Of a DNA stretch of 64,000 bases, positions 26,132 to 35,021 are shown one piece after another; within the stretch, counting starts at the first letter, position 1; the number at the start of each line of letters is the position of its first letter. The position numbers and the translations under genes are program-made. Source of the stretch: Nostoc sp. MS1 (GTDB taxonomy: Bacteria; Cyanobacteriota; Cyanobacteriia; Cyanobacteriales; Nostocaceae); the NCBI RefSeq assembly GCF_019976755.1, contig NZ_AP023441.1, positions 1,488,001 to 1,552,000 on the forward strand. The letters are read 5' to 3'. The notes beneath the pieces were generated by a model. It searched no databases. It saw only the letters and a list, made by a program, of their open reading frames with translations, and was not told where the DNA came from.

Positions 26132-27112
26132 ATGAAAACTAGAAAGCTGGGTAAACAAGGGCTGGAAGTTTCAGAACTGGGACTTGGCTGCATGGGTATG
26201 TCTGAATTTTACAGTGGTCGAGATGAAGCGGAAGCGATCGCCACTATCCATCGCGCCTTGGAACTGGGGTTAAATTTTCTGGATACGGCTGATATGTATG
26301 GGCCTTTTACTAATGAAAAATTAGTAGGTAGAGCTATTAGCGATCGCCGAGATCAGGTGATATTAGCAACTAAGTTTGGCAATGTGCGTACCGAAGACGG
26401 CGGTTGGAAAGGCGTAAATGGTACACCAGAATATGTTCGTCAAGCTTGCGATGCTTCTCTGCAACGTTTGGGTGTAGATGTTATCGATTTGTACTATCAG
26501 CATCGTGTTGACCGCAATGTGCCAATTGAGGATACAGTGGGTGCGATGAAGGAGTTGGTAGAGCAAGGTAAGGTGCGTTATCTAGGTCTGTCAGAAGCTG
26601 CTCCAGCGACAATTCGTAGAGCGCAGGCTGTCCACCCAATTACTGCATTACAAACTGAGTATTCCCTATGGACTCGTGACCCAGAAGAGGAGATTCTACC
26701 CACTGTTAGAGAATTAGGCATAGGGTTTGTCCCTTACAGTCCCCTTGGTAGAGGATTTTTATCGGGAGCCATTACCCGTCCTGAAGACTTAGCCGCAGAT
26801 GATTACCGCCGAAATAACCCACGTTTTCAGGGTGAGAATTTCTATAAGAATCTGCAATTAGTCGAAAAGGTCAAAGAAATTGCAGAAGAAAAGGGTGTGA
26901 CACCTAGCCAGTTAGCTTTGGCTTGGCTACTAGCCCAAGGAGAGGACATTGTACCGATTCCTGGTACAAAGCGACGCACATATCTAGAAGATAATATTGC
27001 CGCAGCTGAGATTGTGTTAACTCCAGATGACCTCAATCGCATTGAAGCAGCCGCACCCAAAGGTATTACCGCAGGCGATCGCTATCCAGATATGAGTACC
27101 GTTAACCGTTAA
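26132..27112 (+). CDS. aldo/keto reductase
   Basis: The 326-residue protein is an NADPH-dependent aldo/keto reductase of the AKR13-like group. It begins MKTRKLGKQGLEVSELGLGCMGMS, has FLDTADMYG (catalytic Asp and Tyr, residues about 49-57), VILATKFG with the catalytic Lys, and DLYYQHRVDRNVPIEDT with the catalytic His. The C-terminal IPIPGTKRRTYLEDNIAA binds the cofactor phosphate. The start at 26132 removes 17 non-homologous residues from the longer frame. Substrates are probably reactive aldehydes or ketones. It stands alone and is followed by a MITE-like element at 27143. Confidence 0.93.
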   Translation: MKTRKLGKQGLEVSELGLGCMGMSEFYSGRDEAEAIATIHRALELGLNFLDTADMYGPFTNEKLVGRAISDRRDQVILATKFGNVRTEDGGWKGVNGTPEYVRQACDASLQRLGVDVIDLYYQHRVDRNVPIEDTVGAMKELVEQGKVRYLGLSEAAPATIRRAQAVHPITALQTEYSLWTRDPEEEILPTVRELGIGFVPYSPLGRGFLSGAITRPEDLAADDYRRNNPRFQGENFYKNLQLVEKVKEIAEEKGVTPSQLALAWLLAQGEDIVPIPGTKRRTYLEDNIAAAEIVLTPDDLNRIEAAAPKGITAGDRYPDMSTVNR

Positions 27113-27131
27113 GTTTTATCTATCTTGGGGC

Positions 27132-27275
27132 GATCGCTACCTAATACGGTTCGGTTAAAGGGGAAAGGCGAAGGGGAAAAGGGAAGAAAAAACCTTTAAC
27201 CCTTACCCTTTAACCTTTTCCCTAAACCAATTATTAGTTCAAAATGCTTATCCGAACCGTATTGGATCGCTACCT
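27132..27275. mobile_element. MITE-like element with 11-bp direct repeats
   Basis: The element proper is 27143-27263. Its ends AATACGGTTCGG and CCGAACCGTATT are perfect 12-base inverted repeats. GATCGCTACCT stands directly outside the left end (27132-27142) and one base beyond the right end (27265-27275), as expected for a target-site duplication. The interior is purine-rich on the left (GGGGAAAGGCGAAGGGGA) and pyrimidine-rich on the right, so the whole can fold on itself. There is no ORF, so it must be mobilised in trans. Confidence 0.85.
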
Positions 27276-27280
27276 TCTTC

Positions 27281-28981
27281 TCACCACTCCCATCGACCAA
27301 TATCAGGAGCCGAGCCGGAGTAAGGAAGCCCTACATTAGTGCCTCTATTCACCACAAGACTGAGTGACGAAACTGGCTTGTAGTAGGAGTTCCAACGGTC
27401 GCCCGTACTTGTAAATCCTGGATTCCCTTGGATGTTTGTTGCATCAACCGCGAATCCAGTCTGCCAACTTGGCTTTGCCGAGTTTACATTTCTACGAAGA
27501 TTATTAGTAAAGGCAATGTTTTTGCCTCCTTGTAAATCAGTTCCTTGGGAGTTCAAGAACACATTATTCTTGATTGATATCCCGTCGGCAGAGTTGAGTT
27601 GTAAGCTATTCCCCAAGTTATCAAATACGTTGTTGTGAATCTTGATGTTTGAAGCAGGATCGGGAATGAAGACAGCAGCACTATTCCCGAAGCCAAATTG
27701 AACTTTACGGGCAATATTGGCGAAGATATTGTTATGGAGGTTGATGTCGTGATTTTCGATACTTCCCCCCCAAGCTTTCCCACCCCAAACGGCGATACCG
27801 AAGCCTTTATCCTGAAAGTAGGAGTTGGATATCTCCACTCCACTCAAAGCAACTTCAATTGATTCCTTACCACTCATACCATCACGGTCTATAATTCGGA
27901 CATTGCGGATATTGAGATTGTTGGGATGTGTAACTGTCGGCTGGTAATCGTTCATTTGTGCATGATTGACCATTGAGAACCACGTATTAGCCGTAACGTT
28001 GAAGATTTGGTTTCCATAGCTCAAATTCCAAAGTTCAATCGCAGCATCCTCTCCCCACTGAGAATCAATTTCTGGAACCTGGATATTGCTATCGTGGATT
28101 TTCACGTTACGCATATGTCCTACGTGCATGAACTTGATACCATATCCTTGATTCTCGCGGATAGTTATGTTGTAGATGTTTGCACCATCAAGTCCTCCAA
28201 GTCTAAGGTTCCCGGTAGATCCTCCCGATATTCCATCTGCGGCGGAGTTAACAAAGGTGCAATTATATATCGTTGTGTTCTTCATCCACATTCCTTCAGG
28301 AAGCGGCACGTACCACCACATATTGCCACGAGTAAAAACTGCACCGCTATGCTGAAAATTTTTGAAGGTGACATGATGCACAGTTACATTGTGACGATTT
28401 TCCACCCAAACACCAGCTTTGATGATTTTACTATTCCCGTCTAGGGTAAAGCCGCTTAAAGTCTGATTGCCGTTTGTCGCTTCAAGCATCTGTGAAGGAG
28501 AACCATACCGAGGACTAGAGCCGGAGTAGCTAGGCGAGACGAGTTGAATAGTGCTGCCATAATACAAAAGGCTCCAATCACTACTATTTGTATCGACTCC
28601 CGAAGCTGGAATTGCACCATTACTTGTGATAGTTACGCTTGATTCACCTGCTCCCTTAATATTCACTCCCGGCGGAAGTATTGTCGCTTCCGTTTCTGTA
28701 TAGACACCTGCGTTCAGGTAAATTGTGTAATTTTGATTTGGTTGAACTCTTTTTGCTGCATACGCCAATGTCCTCCACGGGTTAACTAATGAACCATCGC
28801 CTCCGGTGTCACTTCCCGTTGGAGACACGTAAACATACAAACTCTCAGTAGCTTGGGTAATTGCAGTTTTAGCGATCGCCGGGGTCTTATGTATAGTTAC
28901 CAACTGGGTTGTGACTACAACTACAAGAGTGAAAATGGCTAAAGCTGTGTAGAAAAGAAGGGAACGTATAGTCTTGATCAT
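27281..28981 (-). CDS. secreted right-handed beta-helix protein
   Basis: The 566-residue protein has a signal peptide (SLLFYTALAIFTLVVVVTTQLV), then YVSPTGSDTGGDGSLVNPWRTLAYAAK, the entry motif of DUF1565/pectate-lyase-like beta-helices. Repeated Asn-rich turns follow (GVNIKGAG, HNVTVHHVTFKNF, TIYNCTFVNS, NIYNITIREN, IKIHNNVFDN, ISIKNNVFLN), each coil about 22 residues. Such proteins bind or cleave polysaccharides outside the cell; no catalytic triad can be assigned by eye. ATG at 28981 was preferred to a longer frame (29062) because the signal peptide starts there. The next gene upstream on this strand is a GH29 fucosidase, hinting at joint glycan processing. Confidence 0.8.
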   Translation of the reverse strand: MIKTIRSLLFYTALAIFTLVVVVTTQLVTIHKTPAIAKTAITQATESLYVYVSPTGSDTGGDGSLVNPWRTLAYAAKRVQPNQNYTIYLNAGVYTETEATILPPGVNIKGAGESSVTITSNGAIPASGVDTNSSDWSLLYYGSTIQLVSPSYSGSSPRYGSPSQMLEATNGNQTLSGFTLDGNSKIIKAGVWVENRHNVTVHHVTFKNFQHSGAVFTRGNMWWYVPLPEGMWMKNTTIYNCTFVNSAADGISGGSTGNLRLGGLDGANIYNITIRENQGYGIKFMHVGHMRNVKIHDSNIQVPEIDSQWGEDAAIELWNLSYGNQIFNVTANTWFSMVNHAQMNDYQPTVTHPNNLNIRNVRIIDRDGMSGKESIEVALSGVEISNSYFQDKGFGIAVWGGKAWGGSIENHDINLHNNIFANIARKVQFGFGNSAAVFIPDPASNIKIHNNVFDNLGNSLQLNSADGISIKNNVFLNSQGTDLQGGKNIAFTNNLRRNVNSAKPSWQTGFAVDATNIQGNPGFTSTGDRWNSYYKPVSSLSLVVNRGTNVGLPYSGSAPDIGRWEW

Positions 28982-29596
28982 TAGTTCAAAAGAAGAAAGG
29001 AGGAGGACGTAAGGGAGTGGAAATATGCAAAAAGGACAGGCAAGACAATGTAAGGCTCTCAACCGTAAGAATTACTACGACTGGGAACCCTTTCCTGCCT
29101 GTGAAAGAGGACGTAATGATACTTAAAAATTTTTGTCTACTACCTATCGATAGATAAGACCTAAAAAATTTAGCATTCAATCATTCATTTGTGTGTTAAG
29201 ATTTGTCGCTAAATTGACATGTTCTACTTTACTCACAGATGAAGATTGCTGTTTTATTGCTATTTTGTGACTACAGGGCAAGTATAATCAGAAAAAGAAC
29301 TGAAAACATTAATAACTCTGATGCTTACGCCGTTTAGACAAGCAGTAAGCACAGTGGCATTCATTAATAGCTCATTGTCGCGTTGGTATCACTAATGCAG
29401 ATATAATTCTTTCGGGTGTTGATTACACGATACCAACGTCTACACGGCAGAAAATAAATCAGTAGATGCGATCGCAATACTGATAAGTATGATATTCAAT
29501 TGAAAAGTTTAGCTTCAGGAAACATCTTTTAGTAAAAAAGAACCTATAAGCCTTGTTTCTTTTTTGATCAAAGATGGTTCTAACTTCTGAATCAGA
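28982..29596. other. intergenic region between beta-helix gene and fucosidase gene
   Basis: About 615 bases with no ORF I can support. CCTCCTCCTTT lies close upstream of the beta-helix start when read on the minus strand. Scattered TTACGAC/GATACCAACG words are seen but no clear inverted repeat, so the promoter of the beta-helix gene presumably lies here. Confidence 0.5.
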
Positions 29597-31039
29597 TTAT
29601 AGAGGTATACAGCTAATCTCTAATGTGTAAGCTGGTGATTTTTTGACTAAAGACTTGTGCGGTAGTGTTATGGATAAGTTCTGACTGTACTGCTGCCACT
29701 CCAGTTTACCTCCAACGCCTAGCATTGTAATATTTGCTTTTTTCGGCAAAATTATTCCTGGAATAGTAACTTTCCCAAACGTTGGCTCATCAAGCAATAT
29801 CACATATAACTTTCCTTTATTAGTGGTGTAGCGCACTCGAATATGTTCTGGAGTTAAATCTTCTGCTCGTATCCAATAGCGTGAGCCAAAGATTGCTTTA
29901 CCATTCACATCTAGCCATTTACCCAAGCCTTCTAATCTTTCAAGCTGTACTTCGGATATTGAACCATCAGCCTTTGGCCCAATGTTCAGCAATAAATTTC
30001 CATTTTTACTAACAATATCTACAAATAAGTCAACTAGTTCATCTACTGAAATCATGTTCAAATCAGTATCATTTTGGTTATAGCCGAATGAGTAACCTAA
30101 ACCCCTTGTACTTTCCCATTTTTTTGGTTCTATTTGGGTGAGTTGGCTATACTCAGGTGTGGAAAAGTCAAAGTGTAACCCTAACTGACCACCCAAATCA
30201 AAACGGTCATTCACCACACCATCAGGTACGTGATTGTAAAAGTAGGCCATAATTTCATTCGCTTGCCCTATAGGGTAGCCAAGATCATTCCATAATATAG
30301 ATGGCTGATAGCGGTCAATCAATTCGCGCCAATGAGCATTCGCATAATCTGCATAAGCTTTTTCCTGAATAATTGCTCCCACTAACGTATTGAAGTCTGT
30401 GATTGTTGTATCTTTGAAAGACCAATCAAGACCACCAGAGTAATACACACCCATCCGCATACCTTCTTTGCGAACAGCTTGTGTTAGTTCGCCTACAAGA
30501 TCGCGTGTTGCTGCTCGCCCTGGCTGGTTTATAGTTTTACTAGGCCACAACAAAAAGCCATCATGATGCTTCGTTGTTAATACAACGTACCGCGCACCCA
30601 CTTTAGAGAATAATTTTGCCCATTTTGAGGGGTTCCAATTTGTTATGGCTGCATTAAATCTGGGAATAAAGTCATCATAGGTAAAGCTTTCACCATAGGT
30701 CGTACGATGGTAGTTATAGGTTGGACTGCCCTCAATTTTCATGGAGTTGTAATACCATTCCGAATAAGGGTTGTTCTCAAACCAGTATTCCCAACCACGC
30801 TCTGCAACGACTTTGTTCAGTTCTCCAGTTAGTGGTGCATAGCCAGGTACAGAGTATACCCCCCAGTGAATGAAAATTCCGAGTTTTGCATCCTTAAACC
30901 AGTCTGGAACTTCATGCTTTGATAGGGATTCAGTTGTTGGTTCATAAGTTCTTTGTGCAAGAACAACAGAAGTGGACAAGTTCAAAAATACAGTTATCCA
31001 TAATGTAGTAAACAGCGTACGTACTAAAAACTTAATCAT
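29597..31039 (-). CDS. alpha-L-fucosidase (GH29 family)
   Basis: The 480-residue protein has a signal peptide (VRTLFTTLWITVFLNLSTSVVLAQ) and a GH29 catalytic domain. Seen are WFKDAKLGIFIHWGVYSVPGY near residue 47, VLTTKHHDGFLLWPS with the conserved His-His pair near 155, MGVYYSGGLDW, and ILWNDLGYP near 245, where the Asp is the likely nucleophile. LLLNIGPKADGSI is the conserved end of the barrel, and a C-terminal beta domain follows. It should release L-fucose from glycans in the periplasm or outside. ATG at 31039 was chosen because AAGGA lies about 9 bases upstream. Fucosidases are uncommon in cyanobacteria, so transfer is possible. Confidence 0.9.
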   Translation of the reverse strand: MIKFLVRTLFTTLWITVFLNLSTSVVLAQRTYEPTTESLSKHEVPDWFKDAKLGIFIHWGVYSVPGYAPLTGELNKVVAERGWEYWFENNPYSEWYYNSMKIEGSPTYNYHRTTYGESFTYDDFIPRFNAAITNWNPSKWAKLFSKVGARYVVLTTKHHDGFLLWPSKTINQPGRAATRDLVGELTQAVRKEGMRMGVYYSGGLDWSFKDTTITDFNTLVGAIIQEKAYADYANAHWRELIDRYQPSILWNDLGYPIGQANEIMAYFYNHVPDGVVNDRFDLGGQLGLHFDFSTPEYSQLTQIEPKKWESTRGLGYSFGYNQNDTDLNMISVDELVDLFVDIVSKNGNLLLNIGPKADGSISEVQLERLEGLGKWLDVNGKAIFGSRYWIRAEDLTPEHIRVRYTTNKGKLYVILLDEPTFGKVTIPGIILPKKANITMLGVGGKLEWQQYSQNLSITLPHKSLVKKSPAYTLEISCIPL

Positions 31040-31281
31040 TAAAATATTCCTTATTAACAACGTTCTCAAATTTTAGAACGAAAGTATATTTAGCTATTTT
31101 TAGTCACTATTTTTATCAACAAGCATTGAATATTAAGTTTCAGCCCCTCAAATAGTGAAACTAAAGTGATTTCCTGAGTAATCTCTACTGATATTTAACT
31201 CATGTATTGCCTTGTTCTATTTAATGGCAAAGGTATTGTTGAGGATACTGTATTTTCAACCATAGCCACACCCAATTGATT

Positions 31282-32229
31282 TTAATTATGCAAAAAATTA
31301 TAGGCTTCATTGAGTTTGCTAGCTGATTCTTCTAATAAGCGTTGTTCATGAGCATTTCTTGATAACAGCAGTTGGCGCTCAATACCTGTTGAGCCAATGA
31401 TACATGGAAGTCCAAAAACAACTTCACTGCCAACTCCATACTGAGAATCTGCTCTGGCCGATACTGGAAATATCTGCTTTTCATCTCGCAGGATGGTATC
31501 AACTAACTGACAAACTACTGTTGATATACCATAGCTTGTATTCCCTTTGCGTTCAAAAATGTTATGCCCTCGTTTACGAGTTAACTGTGCGTACTCTTGC
31601 TGAATTTGTTCTAGTGTTGCTCCTTGTGGTAGGGGAAATTCAGTTAACATAATCCCCCCAATAAATGCGCTAGACCAAACTACAAATTGACTGTCTCCAT
31701 GCTCTCCAATCACATAAGCATGAATGTCTTGTTTTGCAACATTCAGTCGCTTTCCAAGTTGATATCTCAGTCTAGCAGTATCAAGAACGGTTCCCGAACC
31801 GAAAATTAGATTTTCTGGTCTGGTGGAAGTAGCGATCGCAATCCGCGTGAGTACATCCACTGGATTGCTAACGATAATTATGATTGAACTCGGTGCAACT
31901 CGATCCAATTCTTTAATTGTCGAACGCATAATCTCTGCATTGTCGCTCAATGTATCTAACCGGGTCTGTCCTTGTTTTGGCTGCACCCCAACAGTCACAA
32001 CAATGATATCTGAATCAGCTATATCTTCATACTGATTTGATGGTAAAATCTCCATTTCTTTAAGTAGGGGAATGCTGTCTTCAATGTCCCATACTTGCCC
32101 TTCAGCTTTTGATAAGGTTCGGTCAAAAAGGACAACCCTTACACATCTACCAAGTAGGACTAAAGCATTTGCAACATTTGCACCTACATTACCTGCACCA
32201 ATAATACCGACTTTAGATGTTTTACTCAT
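31282..32229 (-). CDS. L-lactate/malate-type 2-hydroxyacid dehydrogenase
   Basis: The 315-residue protein is an NAD-dependent dehydrogenase of the LDH/MDH superfamily. It shows VGIIGAGNVGANVANAL (Rossmann turn), VSNPVDVLT, GSGTVLDTARLR (substrate Arg) and GEHGDSQFVVWS with the catalytic His. Overall it looks closest to LDH. In the substrate loop GVQPKQGQTR, the discriminating position (six before the conserved Arg) is Pro; LDHs have Gln and MDHs Arg there. The substrate could therefore be another 2-oxoacid, as in hydroxyisocaproate dehydrogenases. The gene lies 74 bases downstream of the broken disulfide reductase gene on the same strand. Confidence 0.88.
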   Translation of the reverse strand: MSKTSKVGIIGAGNVGANVANALVLLGRCVRVVLFDRTLSKAEGQVWDIEDSIPLLKEMEILPSNQYEDIADSDIIVVTVGVQPKQGQTRLDTLSDNAEIMRSTIKELDRVAPSSIIIIVSNPVDVLTRIAIATSTRPENLIFGSGTVLDTARLRYQLGKRLNVAKQDIHAYVIGEHGDSQFVVWSSAFIGGIMLTEFPLPQGATLEQIQQEYAQLTRKRGHNIFERKGNTSYGISTVVCQLVDTILRDEKQIFPVSARADSQYGVGSEVVFGLPCIIGSTGIERQLLLSRNAHEQRLLEESASKLNEAYNFLHN

Positions 32230-32303
32230 GATGCTATATCTACTTTTTTAAAAGTGAAATGTCGTTTATTTGGTAAGTCCTTGGGTCTGCAATTACTGTC
32301 TCC

Positions 32304-33698
32304 TTAAAACTTGGAAAACAATATATTTAATCCTTCGGTCATCGTGGGATGAGTCAAAATACCATCGCGCAGAACGGTGTAAGGCATCTGAGCCTGCATC
32401 ACCATCTGCACAGTTGAAATCACTTCACCTGCTTCATGACACAACAGAGAACATCCTAGAATATGACCTGTATCTGCATCCACGATCGCCTTTAAAAGTC
32501 CATCAGTTTGACCGAGTGTTCTCGCTCTGGGAACGGCTGACGCATCCACCTTCGCCACGCGGATCGCATATCCTTGTTGCTGTGCTTCAGTTTCAGTTAA
32601 ACCCACATGAGCCAGTTCTGGATCGATGAACAAACAAGATGGAACCAATCGATCCCGTGTACTACGGTTGCCCCCATCAATTAAATTAGCTTTGACAATG
32701 CGATAATCATCGAGCGATATATGAGTGTATTGCGGGCCGCCGTTGATGTCGCCTAACGCCCAAATCCCCGGAATGTTCGTCTCTAAGTGATCGTTGACTT
32801 GAATAAATCCGCGTGTATCGGTCGCTACACCAGCAGCAGCTAAATTTCAGCTATCGGTATTGGGTGTACGACCAACAGCGACGAGCAAATGCGACCCTTG
32901 GATGGTGATTTCACGATCGCCAACTTGGATTTGCAGGATGGTTTCATTACCAGTGCGCTCAACCCTCAACACCTTCGCCTTCAGCAAAAATTCAATCCCA
33001 TCTTGTTCCAGCAGTGTTTGCACGGCGATCGCTATATCTGGATCTTGCTGTGACAGGATTTGCTCACTTTGCCCAATAACCGTAACACCAGAGCCAAAGT
33101 GCCGAAACATCTGGGCAAACTCCAAGCCAATGTAGCCACTACCGAGAACGATCAAGTGTTCAGGCAGGTATTCTAGCTCCATAATCGACTCACTCGTTAA
33201 AAATCCAGCTTCTGTGAGTCCGGGGATGGATGGAATTAATGGTCGTGTACCAGTATTAATAAATAAACGATCGGCGGTAAGTAAGCGATTATTCCCAAGA
33301 GTCGTTGTTACTTCGATTGTTTTAGGAGCAACAAACCTTGCTTCACCAATAATTAAGTTGTGATCCAGAGCCGTTTCTAAATTGTGCAAGTTCATTTCAC
33401 GCGCAGATTGCACAACTGATCTTTTTCGGTGGATTACCTTTGCTAGATCAACTATAGGTATATTAGTTTTAACACCATAAGCGGCACTGTTTCGCACTAT
33501 GTTTGCCACATTCGCACTCGCCACCATAGTTTTAGTAGGAATGCAGGCAATATTAATGCACCCGCCACCAATCATATTTAAGCTGCGTTCAACCAGAGCG
33601 GTTTTACGTCCGTCAGCAACCAGCGCTGGTGCAAGTGTTTTACCCGCTTTGCCGCCGCCGATAATAAGATCGTCATAGTGTTGAATGTCCACTTCCAT
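32304..33698 (-). pseudogene. mercuric-reductase-like flavin disulfide reductase, interrupted by one TGA
   Basis: The frame encodes a full-length FAD/NAD(P) pyridine nucleotide-disulfide oxidoreductase of 464 codons except for one in-frame TGA at 32847-32849. Before it come the FAD motif DDLIIGGGKAGKTLAPAL, the redox-active CINIAC in GGGCINIACIPTKT, the second Rossmann motif VLGSGYIGLEFAQMF, and VAVGRTPNTDS. After it, in the same frame, follow NLAAAGV, GIWALGDINGGPQ, and the C-terminal dimer domain ending HPTMTEGLNILFSKF. Homologues usually have Leu at the stop position. One T-to-G change in TTA would explain it. Unless the stop is read through or is a sequencing error, two fragments result and no active dimer. 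Confidence 0.85.
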
Positions 33699-33857
33699 AT
33701 CTTTTGAGTTTGTAAGTACGATGTTTATGAGATGTTATAAACTTCAAAAAAGATTAGCTTTGTGAGAAAGTTTTAACGATGATATATTTGGCGAGCGTAA
33801 CTCAAGATGCTTCCCCTAACTAGATTTAAAAAAAGTGTATAACACCTGCTAGAAAAT

Positions 33858-34235
33858 TCAACTTTTCGTACAAGCTTGCCGCATCAGGATACGGTTGTTT
33901 TTATACACCTCTAAAGTTCCAGACTGTGGGTCATCTAATGTGCCATCCCACACCCAATATTCATAATTTCTATTCCGAAACTTATACACTCGGACACCTT
34001 CTGTCGCTTGGCTAGTTCCTTTACCCAAACTTAAATTACCGTTACGACTGGTCGCGCGATAAAGCAGTTCACCATTCTTATATTTCTGCCAAATATTGAT
34101 GTTGTAACCACCCTGGCATTTTGTACTCAAGACGATGCCAGCTGTAGAATCAGCAGAAGCTATTAAGGAACAATTAGTTAATACACTAATTGGCAGAGCA
34201 AGTAATAATGCGGATATTTTTAGTAGTATTTTCAT
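33858..34235 (-). CDS. small secreted hypothetical protein (125 residues)
   Basis: The protein begins with a signal peptide (MKILLKISALLLALPISVLTNCSLIASA, cleavage likely after ASA). The mature part of about 95 residues is rich in aromatic residues and alternates strands: YNINIWQKYKNGELLYRATSRNGNLSLGKG, then VYKFRNRNYEYWVWDGT and LEVYKNNRILMRQAC. Two cysteines, one at each end of the mature domain, could form a disulfide. Proteins of this look are common in cyanobacteria and unassigned. ATG at 34235 was preferred to TTG three codons upstream. Confidence 0.7.
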   Translation of the reverse strand: MKILLKISALLLALPISVLTNCSLIASADSTAGIVLSTKCQGGYNINIWQKYKNGELLYRATSRNGNLSLGKGTSQATEGVRVYKFRNRNYEYWVWDGTLDDPQSGTLEVYKNNRILMRQACTKS

Positions 34236-34377
34236 TGTGTTCAAGAGTATTGAAAAACTAATTAGACGGTATTGGTGATATATCCAAAATTTATCAGTGC
34301 TGCGTTAAGTGCAAGTGCCATCCAATTCTCAAAGATTGAGGTCGGACAATCCGGGATGATCGTCAGGACGACGACCT

Positions 34378-34507
34378 AAGTAGCTCAGTGTTAAAAATTA
34401 TCGCTATGGCAAGGCAGGAGGCAGGAGGCAGAAGGCAGGAGGGAAGAGGGTTATAGCCTTGTTTACCTTTCTTAACTTAGCTTTGTTTTTTCCCACCGAC
34501 TTACTTA
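34378..34507. repeat. MITE-like repeat, copy B
   Basis: This is a second copy of the element at 3172-3334, with the same ends (TAAGTAGCTCAGTG and CCGACTTACTTA) and a shorter centre made of GGCAGGAGGCAG units. Its right part is translated on the minus strand as the last 39 or so codons of the DUF1348 gene, including the stop, so insertion rewrote that protein's end. Confidence 0.75.
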
Positions 34508-34961
34508 GTATCCAGTGGTATTTGCGTTCGCGTAGCGTCTCCTTTGGAGAATCGCTGTGGTGAATGGGCAGGTCGTTGATGCTAGCAACACGCCATCGCA
34601 TAAATCCATGTTCGTCAAACTCCCAATTCTCATTACCGTAAGAGCGAAACCAATTACCGGAATCATCATGCCATTCGTAAGCAAACCGGACAGCAATGCG
34701 GTTGTCTTTAAAAGCCCAAAGCTCTTTGATCAGACGGTAGTCTAATTCTTTAAGCCATTTACGTGTTAAGAACTCGACGATCGCTTCACGACCAGATAGA
34801 AATTCTGAGCGGTTACGCCAATTGCTATCCGACGTGTAAGCGAGTGATACTAGTTCAGGGTTTCGTGTGTTCCAAGCATCTTCCGCAATTCGGACTTTTT
34901 GGATAGCGGATTCATTATCAAAAGGCGGCAGGGGTGGTCGAGAATTTTCAGAGTTGTTCAT
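34404..34961 (-). CDS. DUF1348 (NTF2-like) protein with a transposon-derived tail
   Basis: The first 145 residues form a SnoaL/NTF2-like domain of the DUF1348 family: AEDAWNTRNPELVSLAYTSDSNWRNRSEFLSGREAIVEFLTRKW, then WAFKDNRIAVRFAYEWHDDSGNWFRSYGNENWEFDEHGFMRWR. From ILSKSVGKNKAKLRK onward (about residues 149-185) the sequence is encoded by the MITE-like repeat at 34378-34507, so the native end (usually another short stretch after KYHW) is gone. Another repeat (34524-34556) encodes SPKETLRER just before. The folded core may survive, but the tail is foreign. These proteins are small and of uncertain function. Confidence 0.82.
   Translation of the reverse strand: MNNSENSRPPLPPFDNESAIQKVRIAEDAWNTRNPELVSLAYTSDSNWRNRSEFLSGREAIVEFLTRKWLKELDYRLIKELWAFKDNRIAVRFAYEWHDDSGNWFRSYGNENWEFDEHGFMRWRVASINDLPIHHSDSPKETLRERKYHWILSKSVGKNKAKLRKVNKAITLFPPAFCLLPPALP
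34524..34556. repeat. short palindromic repeat inside the DUF1348 gene
   Basis: GCGTTCGCGTAGCGTCTCC followed by TTTGGAGAATCGC forms a small hairpin (TCTCC/GGAGA). The same GCGTAGCG core occurs as a related sequence in the giant kinase gene at 51911-51933. Such words are dispersed in Nostoc genomes. Confidence 0.55.
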
Positions 34962-35021
34962 AGTATGTAAGCGTCTTTTCCCTTCCCTATAAAACCCTTC
35001 CCTATAAAAATCGATCGCATC

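Noticed and set aside
27553..27843. Several ORFs of 60-145 codons within the beta-helix gene on other frames
   Set aside because: They overlap a well-supported secreted protein and have no recognisable domain or ribosome-binding site.
29239..29337. 33-codon ORF in the gap upstream of the beta-helix gene
   Set aside because: It has no ribosome-binding site, no homologue that I recognise and no neighbouring gene that would suggest translation.
32304..33698. TGA as a selenocysteine codon
   Set aside because: The TGA lies away from the active-site CINIAC motif, at a position where relatives have Leu, and no SECIS-like hairpin is apparent after it.
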